Shown here in pieces: positions 54,701 through 64,000 of a stretch of DNA of 64,000 bases. The DNA comes from Lota lota. Its lineage: Eukaryota; Chordata; Actinopteri; Gadiformes; Lotidae. Position 1 is the stretch's first letter. Every line of letters starts with the position of its first letter. The notes under the pieces are model-generated. The model worked only from the letters and a program-made list of their open reading frames with translations. It ran no database searches and was not told where the DNA came from. The position numbers and the translations under genes are program-made. Location of the stretch: positions 45,001 through 109,000 of the forward strand of contig JACYXH010000479.1 in assembly GCA_026745465.1 (NCBI GenBank), written 5' to 3'.

Positions 54701-57700
54701 ATATCTTTCTAGTTGACTGTCTAGTTGACTCATACAGACTGTTGTGCTGTATGAGACATTCATTTTGATTGTTTATGGTTGTTGATTGTTCCATCTTGCC
54801 TGTCAATAAAAAAAAAACTGATTTGCCAAGCTCCATGAATTCCAAGTGGTGTATCTAGCACTACAAAATCCTGTTACCTCTTTACAGGTGATGAGGAGAA
54901 ATAATGAGGAAGTTTGCCCAGACATGGCACACGTCACAAATTACATTGCAAAACACTTTGTTGGTTCTGACCTTAGTGAGTCGGGGCAGGTCCTCGTCAT
55001 TATGCCGCGTGAGAATAGCGCGTGTCGGGGGTTGGTCGCTCTGCTGGGTCAACACCGGGGTCTCCCGGTCCACCAGATTGAGACGCGTAGCCACCTCGGT
55101 GGACAGGTCGATGTCGGATGGATGGTTCTGGTTAGAAGACAGAGAAGATGTAACATGTCAGAGACATGACATGGTTTATTAACCGAAAAGGTGTGACTGA
55201 ATTCCCTTATATAACCACTATAGCAGGGGAGATTGCTACCTTTGCACATATGCCATGTTTATCCTGGAACGCTCCATTTAGTGTCTTAGTGAATATAACG
55301 TCAGGCCTCCTGTGGACAATAGGCAGCCATTTCACAAGTGGGTTAAAATACATAAGCATGCATAGTAATGCTAGCTGACTGAGTACTTATAAAAACAAAC
55401 CTGTCCTTGACGTCATTAGTTGCAGATGCATTTCTCCATGAGTACGCACTTCGGGTTGCTGTATAACAGAATTGTAAGGCCTTCAGAAATTCCTTAGATA
55501 AATGCACAACATGTCCTATAGCAATATTGATAAATGTAATTGTACTTCTGTTGTGACATTGTACTGATTTGTATGCACTTAATATCAGTTATCCTGGTCT
55601 AATATTGGTTGCTCTAGGAAACATGTTGGTGCAGCATGTACATTTGTACACGTTTCATTTCTATATTAATGGTATGCTTTGTTTGTCAACTGTATTTCTA
55701 AACTAGTTTGGATATATGCACCTGTGAATAGCACCTCCTCATTCCTACTTATTTCAACACATACATTTAAAAGAAAAGTAACTCTTTGAAAGTCATGTTC
55801 AATTCTCTTAGCAGAATACCCAGAGGAGAAGGGACAGCAAAGGGGTTTACCTGAAATGGATCCGGTCTTTCTGGGCATAGAGTCATAGGCTCTTGCAAAA
55901 CGTCCTTGTCTGCGCTCGCCCTGGGGAGGTGACACACTGGAAAGGAAACGGGGGGGGGGGGGGGGGGGGGTAATACATCATTTTTAAATGTATTAAAAAC
56001 TATTAATACAAAATGACGCAACAGTATTTTAAGATTTGATTAGTGTGACATTTTACACTTACTCTTGGGGCTTTGTTCTGGGCAGCAGCTGACTTTTGCT
56101 ACACCTCTCCGTCACCACCATCTCCAACAGACGCCTGTAATGCTCCTTATCGTTCTGCTTTATGGCCTAGGAGACACAATTAACACATGACAACTGGTTG
56201 GTAACGAAACAGTCTGGCGGTTGCACTTGGAGTTGCAGACACCAAAAGCTGAAACACGAGTCAAGGCAAGCCCTTACCTCTTCCACAGTGAGACTGGGTT
56301 TGTAGCAGCGGTTGTGTCCAAAGCAAAGGTGCGAGAGCTCTGCGTTGGCGGAAGCCGCTCCGAGGCCAACACCCAGGGCAGACCTAGAGGGCAGCGCCTG
56401 CCCCCTGTCTTTTCCTCCATCGAAAATCCCTCCCGACAGCCCTGCTCCACTGGATTAAGAGCAATTGTTTTCCATTACCATCTATAACTTTTCAGCTCAT
56501 TTTGATCAAACATTAGTATCCCATGACCGAATCACTTGCCTGTATTTCCTGATGGAAAGAGGAGAGGAGCTAGGGAAGGAGCTCCTCCCTCCCCTGTCCC
56601 TCTCGTTTGGTCCTCCAGCAGACATATCTGCAGACAACGATACAATGTAAATGTTGTTGCCAGGTAACCATGCACATACAAGGAATTATTTGATATGTTG
56701 GTGCAGTAGGAACAGAGATACAAAATGCAACTGTACAAGGACATTCAATAAATAGATTAAATGTATACAATACAGAAATGTCTAATATATAGTATAAAGT
56801 GTGCATGTGGCAATGGTTATGGACAAAGTCTGAGAGGTTTGGGGAAACAACGAGAGGAATCACAAAACAGGGGTTGAGGGATGAATGCAAATACTGCCTA
56901 ACCCAATAATCACAAAACCTATGGGGAAGACTTTCCCTGATAGAGGAGTATGCGACTGTCCTTCTCCAGACTCTTACATACCCATCCTCCATTCAGTGCC
57001 GGTCAGCCATGAAGTGTGAAGCTCATCTATACCCATTAGGGTTACCGGTTGGTTCTGAATAAAGGGAAAATAAATAGAGTTGAACACAGGCTTCTATATG
57101 GAATGAGTTGGTAGCCCTTTTGGTTTGTTGAGTGTGAGATTGCAGATATGATAATTAACACACCTTGGATTCTTCATATCTTCTATACCTTTCGCAGCTT
57201 TTGTTCTGTGGATTCCGCAGTCTAAACAGACCAGCTACCCCTGCAACAGCCTTTTTGACAAAGCTTAACACAACATCTGAAAAATAGACAACACAGGAAA
57301 TTCGTATAAAATCGTGCAGCTAGGGTTAAGTGTTGTTGAATGCAATAAAGGCAATGATAGAAACACCGTCTAACGTTACAAACCTAACTTGCGACGCTTC
57401 GCCTCCCGTTGCTCGCCCTTGGAGGCGCCGTTGGAAACATGAACACTGAAACACAAAACATTTAGACATCGAATATATTATCAACAGCAAGATATTTGGC
57501 TGCGTTTCCATAGCTGTGCTAAAAGGTGCAGGGTTAACTAACGCAAGCTAGTAGGCTGACATTTGCTATTGGATTGCTAGCCAATATTTTGCTGATGATA
57601 CTTTTCTGATATATAAATACAACGTAGCAAAGCATGGTCGGCTAATATTGAGTTTAGTTGTATAATACTGAGAGCGAAACCATACAACAACCTTTGATAA

Positions 57701-57861
57701 TTGCGTTTAGCCGGTCTGGCGTGGCTGTCTGGTCGGTGTGTACCCGTGGTCACCGCACTTCGCCCGGGTACCTGCGCACTATTGTCAGGCCACTCTGTAC
57801 GATTTTGGTCCGTAACGGGTTCAAAAAGAGACGATATTCCATCAACTATCCAGCCATACAT
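51798..57861 (-). CDS. senp2: Sentrin/SUMO-specific protease 2, complete, about 16 coding exons
   Basis: Nuclear-envelope-associated C48 cysteine protease that matures SUMO and removes it from targets. Exons in transcript order: 57861-57692, 57445-57384, 57276-57164, 57054-56982, 56627-56540, 56449-56278, 56166-56063, 55936-55851, 55458-55412 (tentative), 55127-54972, 54386-54255, 53702-53475, 53031-52952, 52754-52670, 52561-52466, 51860-51798. Phases close to about 584 codons (human 589). The N-terminus [15 protein letters not shown] resembles the SENP2 amphipathic start. KRRK is a likely nuclear localisation signal. HYRRLLEMV matches the conserved middle motif. The catalytic domain has [22 protein letters not shown], His in LDVHW (about 473), Asp in YDSMG (about 490), and Gln and Cys in [10 protein letters not shown] (Cys about 543), each five less than human. 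The intron after 56540 is GC-AG. WLNDEVINFY and the N-terminus favour SENP2 over SENP1/5. Confidence 0.95.
53735..53855 (+). mobile_element. tRNA-derived SINE fragment
   Basis: Contains GCTCCCAGCTGTAAGGTAGT, box-B-like GGGTTCGAACAG and body GGCATCCTTGAGCAAGATCA. It lies in the senp2 intron next to the exon starting at 53702. Confidence 0.7.
55948..55970. repeat. Poly-G (poly-C on senp2 strand) near a 3' splice site
   Basis: About 22 G residues. On the coding strand this is a poly-C tract ending about 12 bases before the acceptor CTTTCCAG of exon 55936-55851, extending the pyrimidine tract. Confidence 0.9.
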
Positions 57862-58370
57862 CCCAGAAAGATAGGAGAAAACAGAAACTCGGTCCCCTTT
57901 AGGGGCCAGGTCTATTTTACAAGTGTCATAACCAAAACAATCTGCGAAGACACATTAGCTTAGCCTCTGTGTGTTGAACCCGATAGAACGTGCGTCACGA
58001 AAGAAGGCATCCAGTTAGAGAAAAAAAAAGAAAAAGGGGGCGGAAACTCCATTTTGAACTAATAGAAACCAGCGAACCTTTGATGGAAAAAAAGAAGCCT
58101 TCGGTCATTGGCAGATGCGCTTGTCGTTAGCGCGCATGTATAATGAGAACAGCCAATCGCGGTTCGGATAACCGGATACACAGTTTAGTTAAATACAACT
58201 ACGCCTCTTTCGTGATTACGTAATATAAAGAGCTCTCACTCGTTTATCCACAGGTTATGGACTGCAGACTTCAGCTCTGAAGCAGAGCCTGTGATATCAA
58301 ATACAATATAACGTATTTCCTTATTATTTGAAACAAATGATTAATTCGTGCTCTCTCAAAATATGTCAAT
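57862..58370. promoter_or_regulatory. senp2 upstream / akap9 downstream gap
   Basis: A 500-base gap between the senp2 start codon and the likely akap9 3' end, both on the minus strand. TTTATT at 58378-58383 (AATAAA on the minus strand) is a candidate akap9 poly(A) signal, so the senp2 promoter should lie in this gap. Contains an ATCGCGGTTCGG segment and a poly-A run; no motif is assigned with confidence. Confidence 0.4.
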
Positions 58371-59273
58371 TGAAACATTTATTGTTTTTCATGTAGAAAT
58401 ATTATTACAAAACATATAACAAATGATCACCTTAGTGCATTTACACAATTGCTAGTTGTATTGATCTTGTTACTCAAGTGCTTCCACAATACATGTATAA
58501 ACACATTTATACATTGAAAACCTTACAACCAAGAAACATTTATGTACAGAACATTTACCAATACATAAAGGTAGAAAAATATCAAGCAACACTACGTAAA
58601 AACTGTTAAACACATTAAGAATGGCATTTACATTTTTAAGGTATAGAAAAAGCCTATAGGAAAATGTGTTAAAAAAAGAGTCTACCATGTAATTTATAAA
58701 TTAAAATAATCTAAAACATTTCTAAAAACATCTTATTTGTGGATATGGAAAGCCTCCAACATCTGAGGACACATTCATTTGTTCAGTGCTCTGACTTGTG
58801 GGTTTGGAGATGAGGGGCTGAAGAACCTGGTTTGGAAAATAAAGCATTTGTTTAAAAAGGTTTTAAAAACACACTTGATCCATGTTGAATTGGTATGGGA
58901 GGGAGCAAGTTGGCACCTGCATAACATGTTTATGTTGTTGCAATGGATCCAACTGCACTGACCGCAATGATGACTTACTGTGAGGACAATATTTCATCCA
59001 CCAAACAAAAATTCTGCTTTGCCAAAAACCTATTTTCAAGGTACACGTCAGTCAAAACCGATGCAAGAACTACTTGATCAACCATCCCTTAAGGTAATGC
59101 AGCGCACCAGTGAACCTCAAACTGTTGTATACCGTTCAGTTCCCCAGGAGAAGTGGTGAAAAAAAAAGGTTATTCATGACAAGGAAACCCTTGCTGTGAA
59201 ATAGTACTCCAGTAGAACATAACTGCCAAACTCCTTTAGTGTTCTTTAAATCGACTACTGTTGGCAGCCTGTC
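58371..59273 (-). other. Probable akap9 3'UTR
   Basis: No supported coding frame. Sequence lies between the stop codon at 59274-59276 and the candidate poly(A) signal at 58378-58383. Confidence 0.45.
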
Positions 59274-62200
59274 TCAGAGAGGTTCACTTTGACTATTTGG
59301 GTGGGGTGAACGGCTTACACCCACACTCACCTGGGCCGTATATAGGTAGAGGGGCGACAGGAAGCTGAGGTACAGCCAAGTCCTATTCTCTTTCAGCCAG
59401 CGCTGCCGATAACCAATCATATCGTGGGAAGAAGCTGCCTGCCTTCTAATTTTCTCTGTTGGAGGAGGGGCTTAAGTGTGCCTTGTTTACTGGGTTGGGA
59501 GATGATAGAGCAGAGGTGACATGGTACAGGAGCCAAAGGTAGTCAAATGTGGAGAACAACCCGTTATGATTTACATTTCTTTGGAACCAGCAGATCCCAA
59601 AATGAGAAGCACTACATTGTGGTGTATTTGTGGTGTAAACATACAAATTGTTTCCTTCAAAACTAGAAGCCATTTTGCAAGTTGGGACACTTACAATCGT
59701 TATACAATGCCATTAAAGGTGTATAGGGCTCTACAGCCCTATACATTATATATTGTATTATTGTATTATTATTACATAAAAAATTCTGGTATTGATCTCC
59801 AAACAGTTCTTCTGTACCCATCCAGGCCATGTTTCTTACCAGGCTTGGAGCCCACCAGGCGGCGCTGGACCTTCTCCAGATGGTGGATGTACTCTGTCAG
59901 GGAGCGCTCAGGTTCCTGGGACGTCCCAGAATGCACCGAGACCGCAGTGGAGCCAGAGTAGGCCCTAGTTAACAAACAGGCCAGTCAGAGCATTGAAAAA
60001 CGCTGAAGTGCTGTACAACTATTCCTTACTTTTTTAACTGTTTTAATTTTATTTCTTTATTTTTTTTAATTTTACAATTATTATTTTATTAGTCATTTAT
60101 TGACCTCAAAGAGGAAATACATTTTCACATTATAGGGCGCACGTTTAAACAAAGTACAGAGACACAATACACAAGAGATAACATACAATAAGAGAATACA
60201 AAGTAAGTAGCCCAACAGTTTTTTTGTTAGATACCAGAGTTTCCAGAGAAAACGGGACTGGTGCCAACTACTGAGCCACCGTATCAACCAATAGAGTACT
60301 TCTGTAAAATAATCCAACCTGTTGTGCAGTCTGAAGGGAGACTTCACCGGAGGGACCAATGTAGACGCAGAGTCTCTGTAGAGGAGATTACCGTCTCGAG
60401 TTGGAGGTGAAGACTCAGAATTGGACCTCTGCTGCTGCAGCTTCAAAACCTCCGGTCGACAACCTGTTAATGTACAAAAGGTTAATGGTCAGAAAACCTC
60501 ACAAAAAAACACCAAGTAGCAGTCCTTCATCTGACCTGAAAAATGTCCGTTCACACTTCCAGATATTGACATGCGCCTGATGGCTCGTTGCCATTTCTTG
60601 GTCAGGAATTTCATTCTGGAAAATTTAATGTGGAGAAAATGAATTAATGTTTGCACATACACTAAGCACCCATTTTCCTGTCTTGGATTAAAACAGTTCA
60701 TCTTTAGGTTATGTGTTGTAGTTCACCTTGAGATCGCGATGACGGCGCGTACAGCCGCCCGGAAGCGTGTGAGGGGTCTGCGCTGGGATTGGACGGTGGT
60801 CGAGGGGCGGGCCCCCATGTTGGCGATGAGACACAGCGTGGCCTGCTCACACTCCTGGAAGCCGCCTAGAAGCAGCACCAGGTAGCGCTTCTGGTACACT
60901 AGAGACTTCCGGAAGCTCTCGGCGCGCAGGTACCGCTCGTAGAGACGCTGCACCTGACGGAGGGAGGAAGGTGGAGAGGAGTGGCATTGTCATCAGTTCA
61001 TGATGTCATGAAATCACACCTCACAGTAAAGGAATCATCATCATCAATTGCTGGCCAGAAAAAGCGTTACACATCAACACACTCCATGGCGTTATTTATA
61101 AGTGTCCGAGAGGCTTAACACTCTCGGATGCGCCTCATATAGACTAGTGAAGATGAGCATGCTCTGTCCTTCTTCCAAAATACCCTATGTATTTAGAGCA
61201 GTGGTCGCCAGCCTGTCGATCACGATCGACTGGTAGATCTTTGAGACTTTCCCTGTAGCTCCCAAAAATATTAGGAAAAAAAAGTAACACAAAAACTAAA
61301 GTGTGGGAGTGTGTGTGGATGGTGGCTGGTTTAAGCAGCCTCACCTGGCCTGAGTCAGACTGATTGGACTCTGGGGCTGGGTGGGGCTGCACACCTGTTG
61401 CACATTGAGCAATCAGTGTGCACAGGTTAAACCAGCCACCACCACACACACTCGAGAAGAGCTCTCTGGCATGACAGCACCATCGGCATGCTTCATCCTA
61501 TGCAACCATTTCAATAAACTGGATTCAACATCACCACCCTGTGTCCAATTTGTCTGGAGGAGCCCGAGGAAAGTCACCTAGGTGGAGTGAGAAAAGCCAC
61601 CTAGGTGACGTGTAGCAGGGACATTTGCTACATAAAGTAGTAGTTTAGAAAACGAAATACACAAATACATTATGCCTGCTTAATGTTCAGTTTTGCAAGC
61701 GCCTCTCTCTTGATCCAGCTGTTGTATTTTTTTTCTGCATAGCAACCAATGACCAATGAGATAAGAGAATAGTACCGGCACGTAACTGTCGCAAATGTCA
61801 GTATATGACTATATAATATAGCGGTATAGCTAGCATGGCAGAGGCTCCATGTAAGAAGGTGAAAACGTACAATTTCCATTCAGAATGGGAAGAGGAACTT
61901 ATTTTTACCTTGGTGAATGACAAGTGTGTATGTAAGTTGTGCCACCAAACACAAGCACTGTCTAAAGAGGAAATCTGGAGCGGCACCACAACACCAATCA
62001 CCAGAAATTAAAAGACAGCTACCCGCCAAAGAACGCAATCCGTGCAAGTAAAGTTGCCGAGCTCAAATCGGGGTTGAAGGCCCAGCAATCGCATTTCACA
62101 AAACCTGCTGCTCAAAATAAGGCTGCTACTGAAGTATCATTTCGGATAAGTCACCTTTTGGCTAAACACAAGAAGCCTTTTACATATAGCTTAATTGTGG

Positions 62201-63375
62201 CCTATGGCCTGTTTGAAATAGTAGTTAGTGTTTTCTTGGTTGCATCAATTTGAAAGTTGGACCAAACCATTTCATGTTATTCAAATACAATTAGCCAAAT
62301 AAAAGGCTTCAAGTTGGAAGTAAAATCTGGGCTGTCTTTTTCTTTCAACGCTTCAATAGGTAGATCTTAGGGCTGAGGTTAGGGATTTAGGGCTTAAAAA
62401 GGTTGGTGACCACTGATTTAGAGGATTCTAATCATTCAATTGTAACAGAGTTTCACTTTTTAATCCAAGCGCAAAACAGTGTAGGATGAGGGTGGATTGT
62501 ATCTCTGTTCAATAACTTAAAATAGGCTCTTTCGGATAAATTTGTATCGAAAACGAAACTGTTGTGATACAACTGCCAACCACGATGTTACGAAAAGCAA
62601 CATATACACGTACTTTACCGCTAGTTTCTAAAAAGAGGAGAAAAGTTGCTACGGAAGAGCCCTCAGTTCAATCCATCGTTCTGCTCATTCTCAAGATCCC
62701 TGTCTCACCTTGCCATTGCTGGCTGCGTCGATGATGATGGGTCTATTCTCCGTTTCCATGGTGACCTTGGCGAGGTCATTCTCGGCACGTCGCAGCTGCC
62801 GCTCCAAGCAGGCGAGCGTGTGCTTGAGGGTGACCCTCTCCTGGCTCAGGGACGCCACGCGCTCCGTCAGCTCCGAGTTCTCCCCAAGCAACGTTTCCAC
62901 CAGCCCAGTGGAATAACCAGTCTGAGAAAGTTTGATTTCAAATTAATTTAAATTAAATGACCTTACAAATACTACAGCAATTTTATTAAAAAAACTTGAT
63001 AAAATAATAAACACACATTTATTTTATCATAATAATATTATGGAATACATATAACATTATTAAATTAATAATACATTTTAGTTTTATAAGTACAAGAGAA
63101 TGGGATGATATAAAAGATTTAAATCCACCAATCATATTTCAGCAATCTCCCTTGGTCGGTGCACTCTCTACCTGATGGTCGTGTAATGCGTCGTCGGTCT
63201 GGGCACTACGATTGACAGTCGGGCCGGTTTTGGTGTGGTGAGCGGGTTTTGCGGTGGCTGGGCCGGACAGCCTTTGAGCGGCCATTTCCCTCTGCTCTCT
63301 CTCCAGCTCCGACAAAGTCTGCTGCAGCTCCTGCACGTGCTGCTGGTCCTGCTTCCTCACTAACTCCAGCTCACA
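59274..63375 (-). CDS. akap9: A-kinase anchor protein 9 (AKAP450/CG-NAP), C-terminal part only, 7 exons
   Basis: Giant coiled-coil scaffold that anchors PKA and gamma-tubulin complexes at centrosome and Golgi. Exons: 63375-63172, 62921-62709, 60953-60727, 60615-60536, 60463-60319, 59964-59840, 59455-59274 (last 391 residues). Exons 1-2 encode coiled coil (ELELVRKQDQQHVQELQQ; ENSELTERVASLSQERVT). The PACT domain is in exons 3-4: FRKSLVYQKRYLVLLLGGF, QECEQATLCLIANMG, TRFRAAVRAVIAISRMKFL. AKAP9 is preferred to pericentrin because of GGFQECE, AISRMKFL and the following LTEYIHHLEKVQRRL, which matches human AKAP9 RALTDYITRLEALQRRL. The gene continues past the right window edge. The last exon reads EKIRRQAASSHDMIGYRQRW and on to a stop at 59274; it has no counterpart in the human C-terminus and contains an internal GTGAGT donor at 59330, so the true end is less sure. 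Confidence 0.87.
61302..61632. mobile_element. Solo LTR with 5-bp target duplication (copy 2)
   Basis: Same family as 22393-22722: begins TGTGGGAGTG and ends CATTTGCTACA, with flanking direct repeats TAAAG at 61297-61301 and 61633-61637. Carries AATAAA near 61513. Inserted inside the hAT element. Confidence 0.93.
61834..62185 (+). pseudogene. Broken hAT transposase N-terminus (BED-type zinc finger)
   Basis: Reads MAEAPCKKVKTYNFHSEWEE then LIFTLVNDKCVCKLCHQTQA, shifts frame near 61975, and resumes with RHHNTNHQKLKDSY and later RISHLLAKHKKPFTYS. The CxxC plus HxxxxH pattern and AKHKKPF motif are typical of ZBED/GTF2IRD2-like hAT proteins. The catalytic DDE region is missing. Confidence 0.75.
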
Positions 63376-63428
63376 CTGAAAAGAAACGCCAGTCGCCTGT
63401 GACTTAGATTACAGCTCAACTCTTAATA

Positions 63429-64000
63429 TTAAAGTGCCAGTGAACCCACTGTTTCAGCTGGAATTCGAACACTATGAGATAAAAAAAAAAAAAAAAACAC
63501 GTTGAGGGTTCGACCCACGCCAACTTTTTAATTACTGTCGTTGTGTATGAGTGTTATGTTGAGCGATGTTGTCTATTAAATGCGCCACACACCGTAGCGA
63601 AGTGTCCGGAAATCCTAACCCTCACTCGGACGCGGACATTAATTACATCACTGCTCAGACGGAGCTTCACCATTCACACACACTGTGGTGTTATACTATA
63701 AGTGTCCGAAAAGCTCAACTTTATCTCGGATGCCGCAGTCAACCGCTGCCCAGACAGTGCTCCACACGTCCACACAAAGCCAGCCACCGGTGCCCCTTGG
63801 TCGTGACGTCTGAGTGCCACGGAAAAGGCACTCAGACATCACGAAAAGAACGCCACCTGCATTTGCAGCAGAGTGGAACGTTCACAGTGTTTTGGGAAGA
63901 ATGGCAAAAACATAGGATTTTACCCGATTTTTCTCCAAATTGTTTTCAATTATTTCAGTAACAGTGATAAAATGGCATAGATTACTATGTTGACGATCAT
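63429..64000. mobile_element. MITE family A copy, cut by the window end
   Basis: Starts TTAAAGTGCCAGTGAACCCA (TIR) followed by CTGTTTCAGCTGGAATTCGA exactly as in 3991-4840. Contains the hairpin at 63808-63837 and runs to ATGTTGACGATCAT at the right edge. It lies in an akap9 intron. Confidence 0.9.
63804..63841. repeat. Hairpin inside MITE family A (co-varying copy)
   Basis: 30-base core at 63808-63837 with arms GTCTGAGTGCC and GGCACTCAGAC around ACGGAAAA. It aligns without gaps to 4601-4630; the seven substitutions include three compensatory pairs. Confidence 0.88.

Larger units (their letters stand above)
61199..62415 (+). mobile_element. hAT element with 8-bp target duplication, carrying a nested solo LTR
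   Basis: Inverted ends CAGTGGTCGCCAGCCT (61199-61214) and the reverse complement of AGGTTGGTGACCACTG (62400-62415), flanked by perfect direct repeats ATTTAGAG at 61191-61198 and 62416-62423. Contains a broken transposase N-terminus and the LTR at 61302-61632. Without the LTR and its duplication it would be about 0.88 kb, hence internally deleted and non-autonomous. Confidence 0.92.
61055..62500. mobile_element. MITE family A copy interrupted by a hAT element
   Basis: 61055-61198 (CACACTCCATGGCGTTAT, AAGTGTCCGAGAGGC, CTATGTATTTAGAG) and 62424-62500 (GTTTCACTTTTTAATCCAAG) align with the contiguous copy at about 29500-29690. The interruption is exactly at ATTTAGAG. It lies in the akap9 intron between exons 62921-62709 and 60953-60727. 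Confidence 0.85.

Noticed and set aside
60093-60446. Full 117-codon minus-strand frame as one exon
   Set aside because: Only 60463-60319 is exon; the downstream part is intron after the AACAG|GTTGG donor, shown by in-phase joining to 59964.

Overview
The window is vertebrate nuclear DNA, almost certainly from a teleost fish. It has spliced genes with GT-AG introns, very long (CA)n/(GT)n tracts, abundant tRNA-derived SINEs, fish-type non-LTR elements and several families of terminal-inverted-repeat DNA elements. Nothing bacterial or plasmid-like is present. The species cannot be named from the sequence alone.

Five protein-coding genes were reconstructed exon by exon, checking reading phase across each junction. 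gyg1 (glycogenin, + strand, 625-10111) is complete at 350 codons. hltf (helicase-like transcription factor, - strand, 34059-12030) is complete at about 903 or 933 codons, depending on a duplicated exon, and is convergent with gyg1. pak2 (p21-activated kinase 2, + strand, 39585-45373) is complete at 513 codons and diverges from hltf across about 5 kb. senp2 (SUMO protease, - strand, 57861-51798) is complete at about 584 codons if one small tentative exon is accepted. The last seven exons of akap9 (PACT-domain centrosomal/Golgi scaffold, - strand, 63375-59274) enter from the right edge, and the gene continues outside the window.

Layout: 1-624 gyg1 upstream; 625-10111 gyg1; 10112-12029 convergent 3' ends; 12030-34059 hltf, whose introns carry most of the mobile DNA (an L1-type and an L2/Rex-type LINE remnant, a solo LTR, a foldback element, a 2.5-kb TIR-bounded element with an internal minisatellite, a hAT-like element, many SINEs); 34060-39584 5' regions of hltf and pak2; 39585-45373 pak2; 45374-about 47580 likely pak2 3'UTR; about 47600-51150 AT-rich intergenic DNA without a recognisable gene; 51150-57861 senp2; 58000-64000 akap9, with a three-layer nest MITE > hAT > LTR in one intron.

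The five genes do not form one pathway: glycogen priming, replication-fork remodelling and PCNA ubiquitination, Cdc42/Rac signalling, SUMO processing, and centrosome/Golgi anchoring. The most interesting material is repeats remodelling splice sites: a duplicated hltf exon whose upstream copy sits against a roughly 65-copy TG tract, a partial copy of hltf exon 13 split by an LTR, a 4x tandem array of a pak2 5' splice site, and a repeated acceptor before the last hltf exon. A MITE family also has a hairpin in which three base pairs co-vary between two copies.
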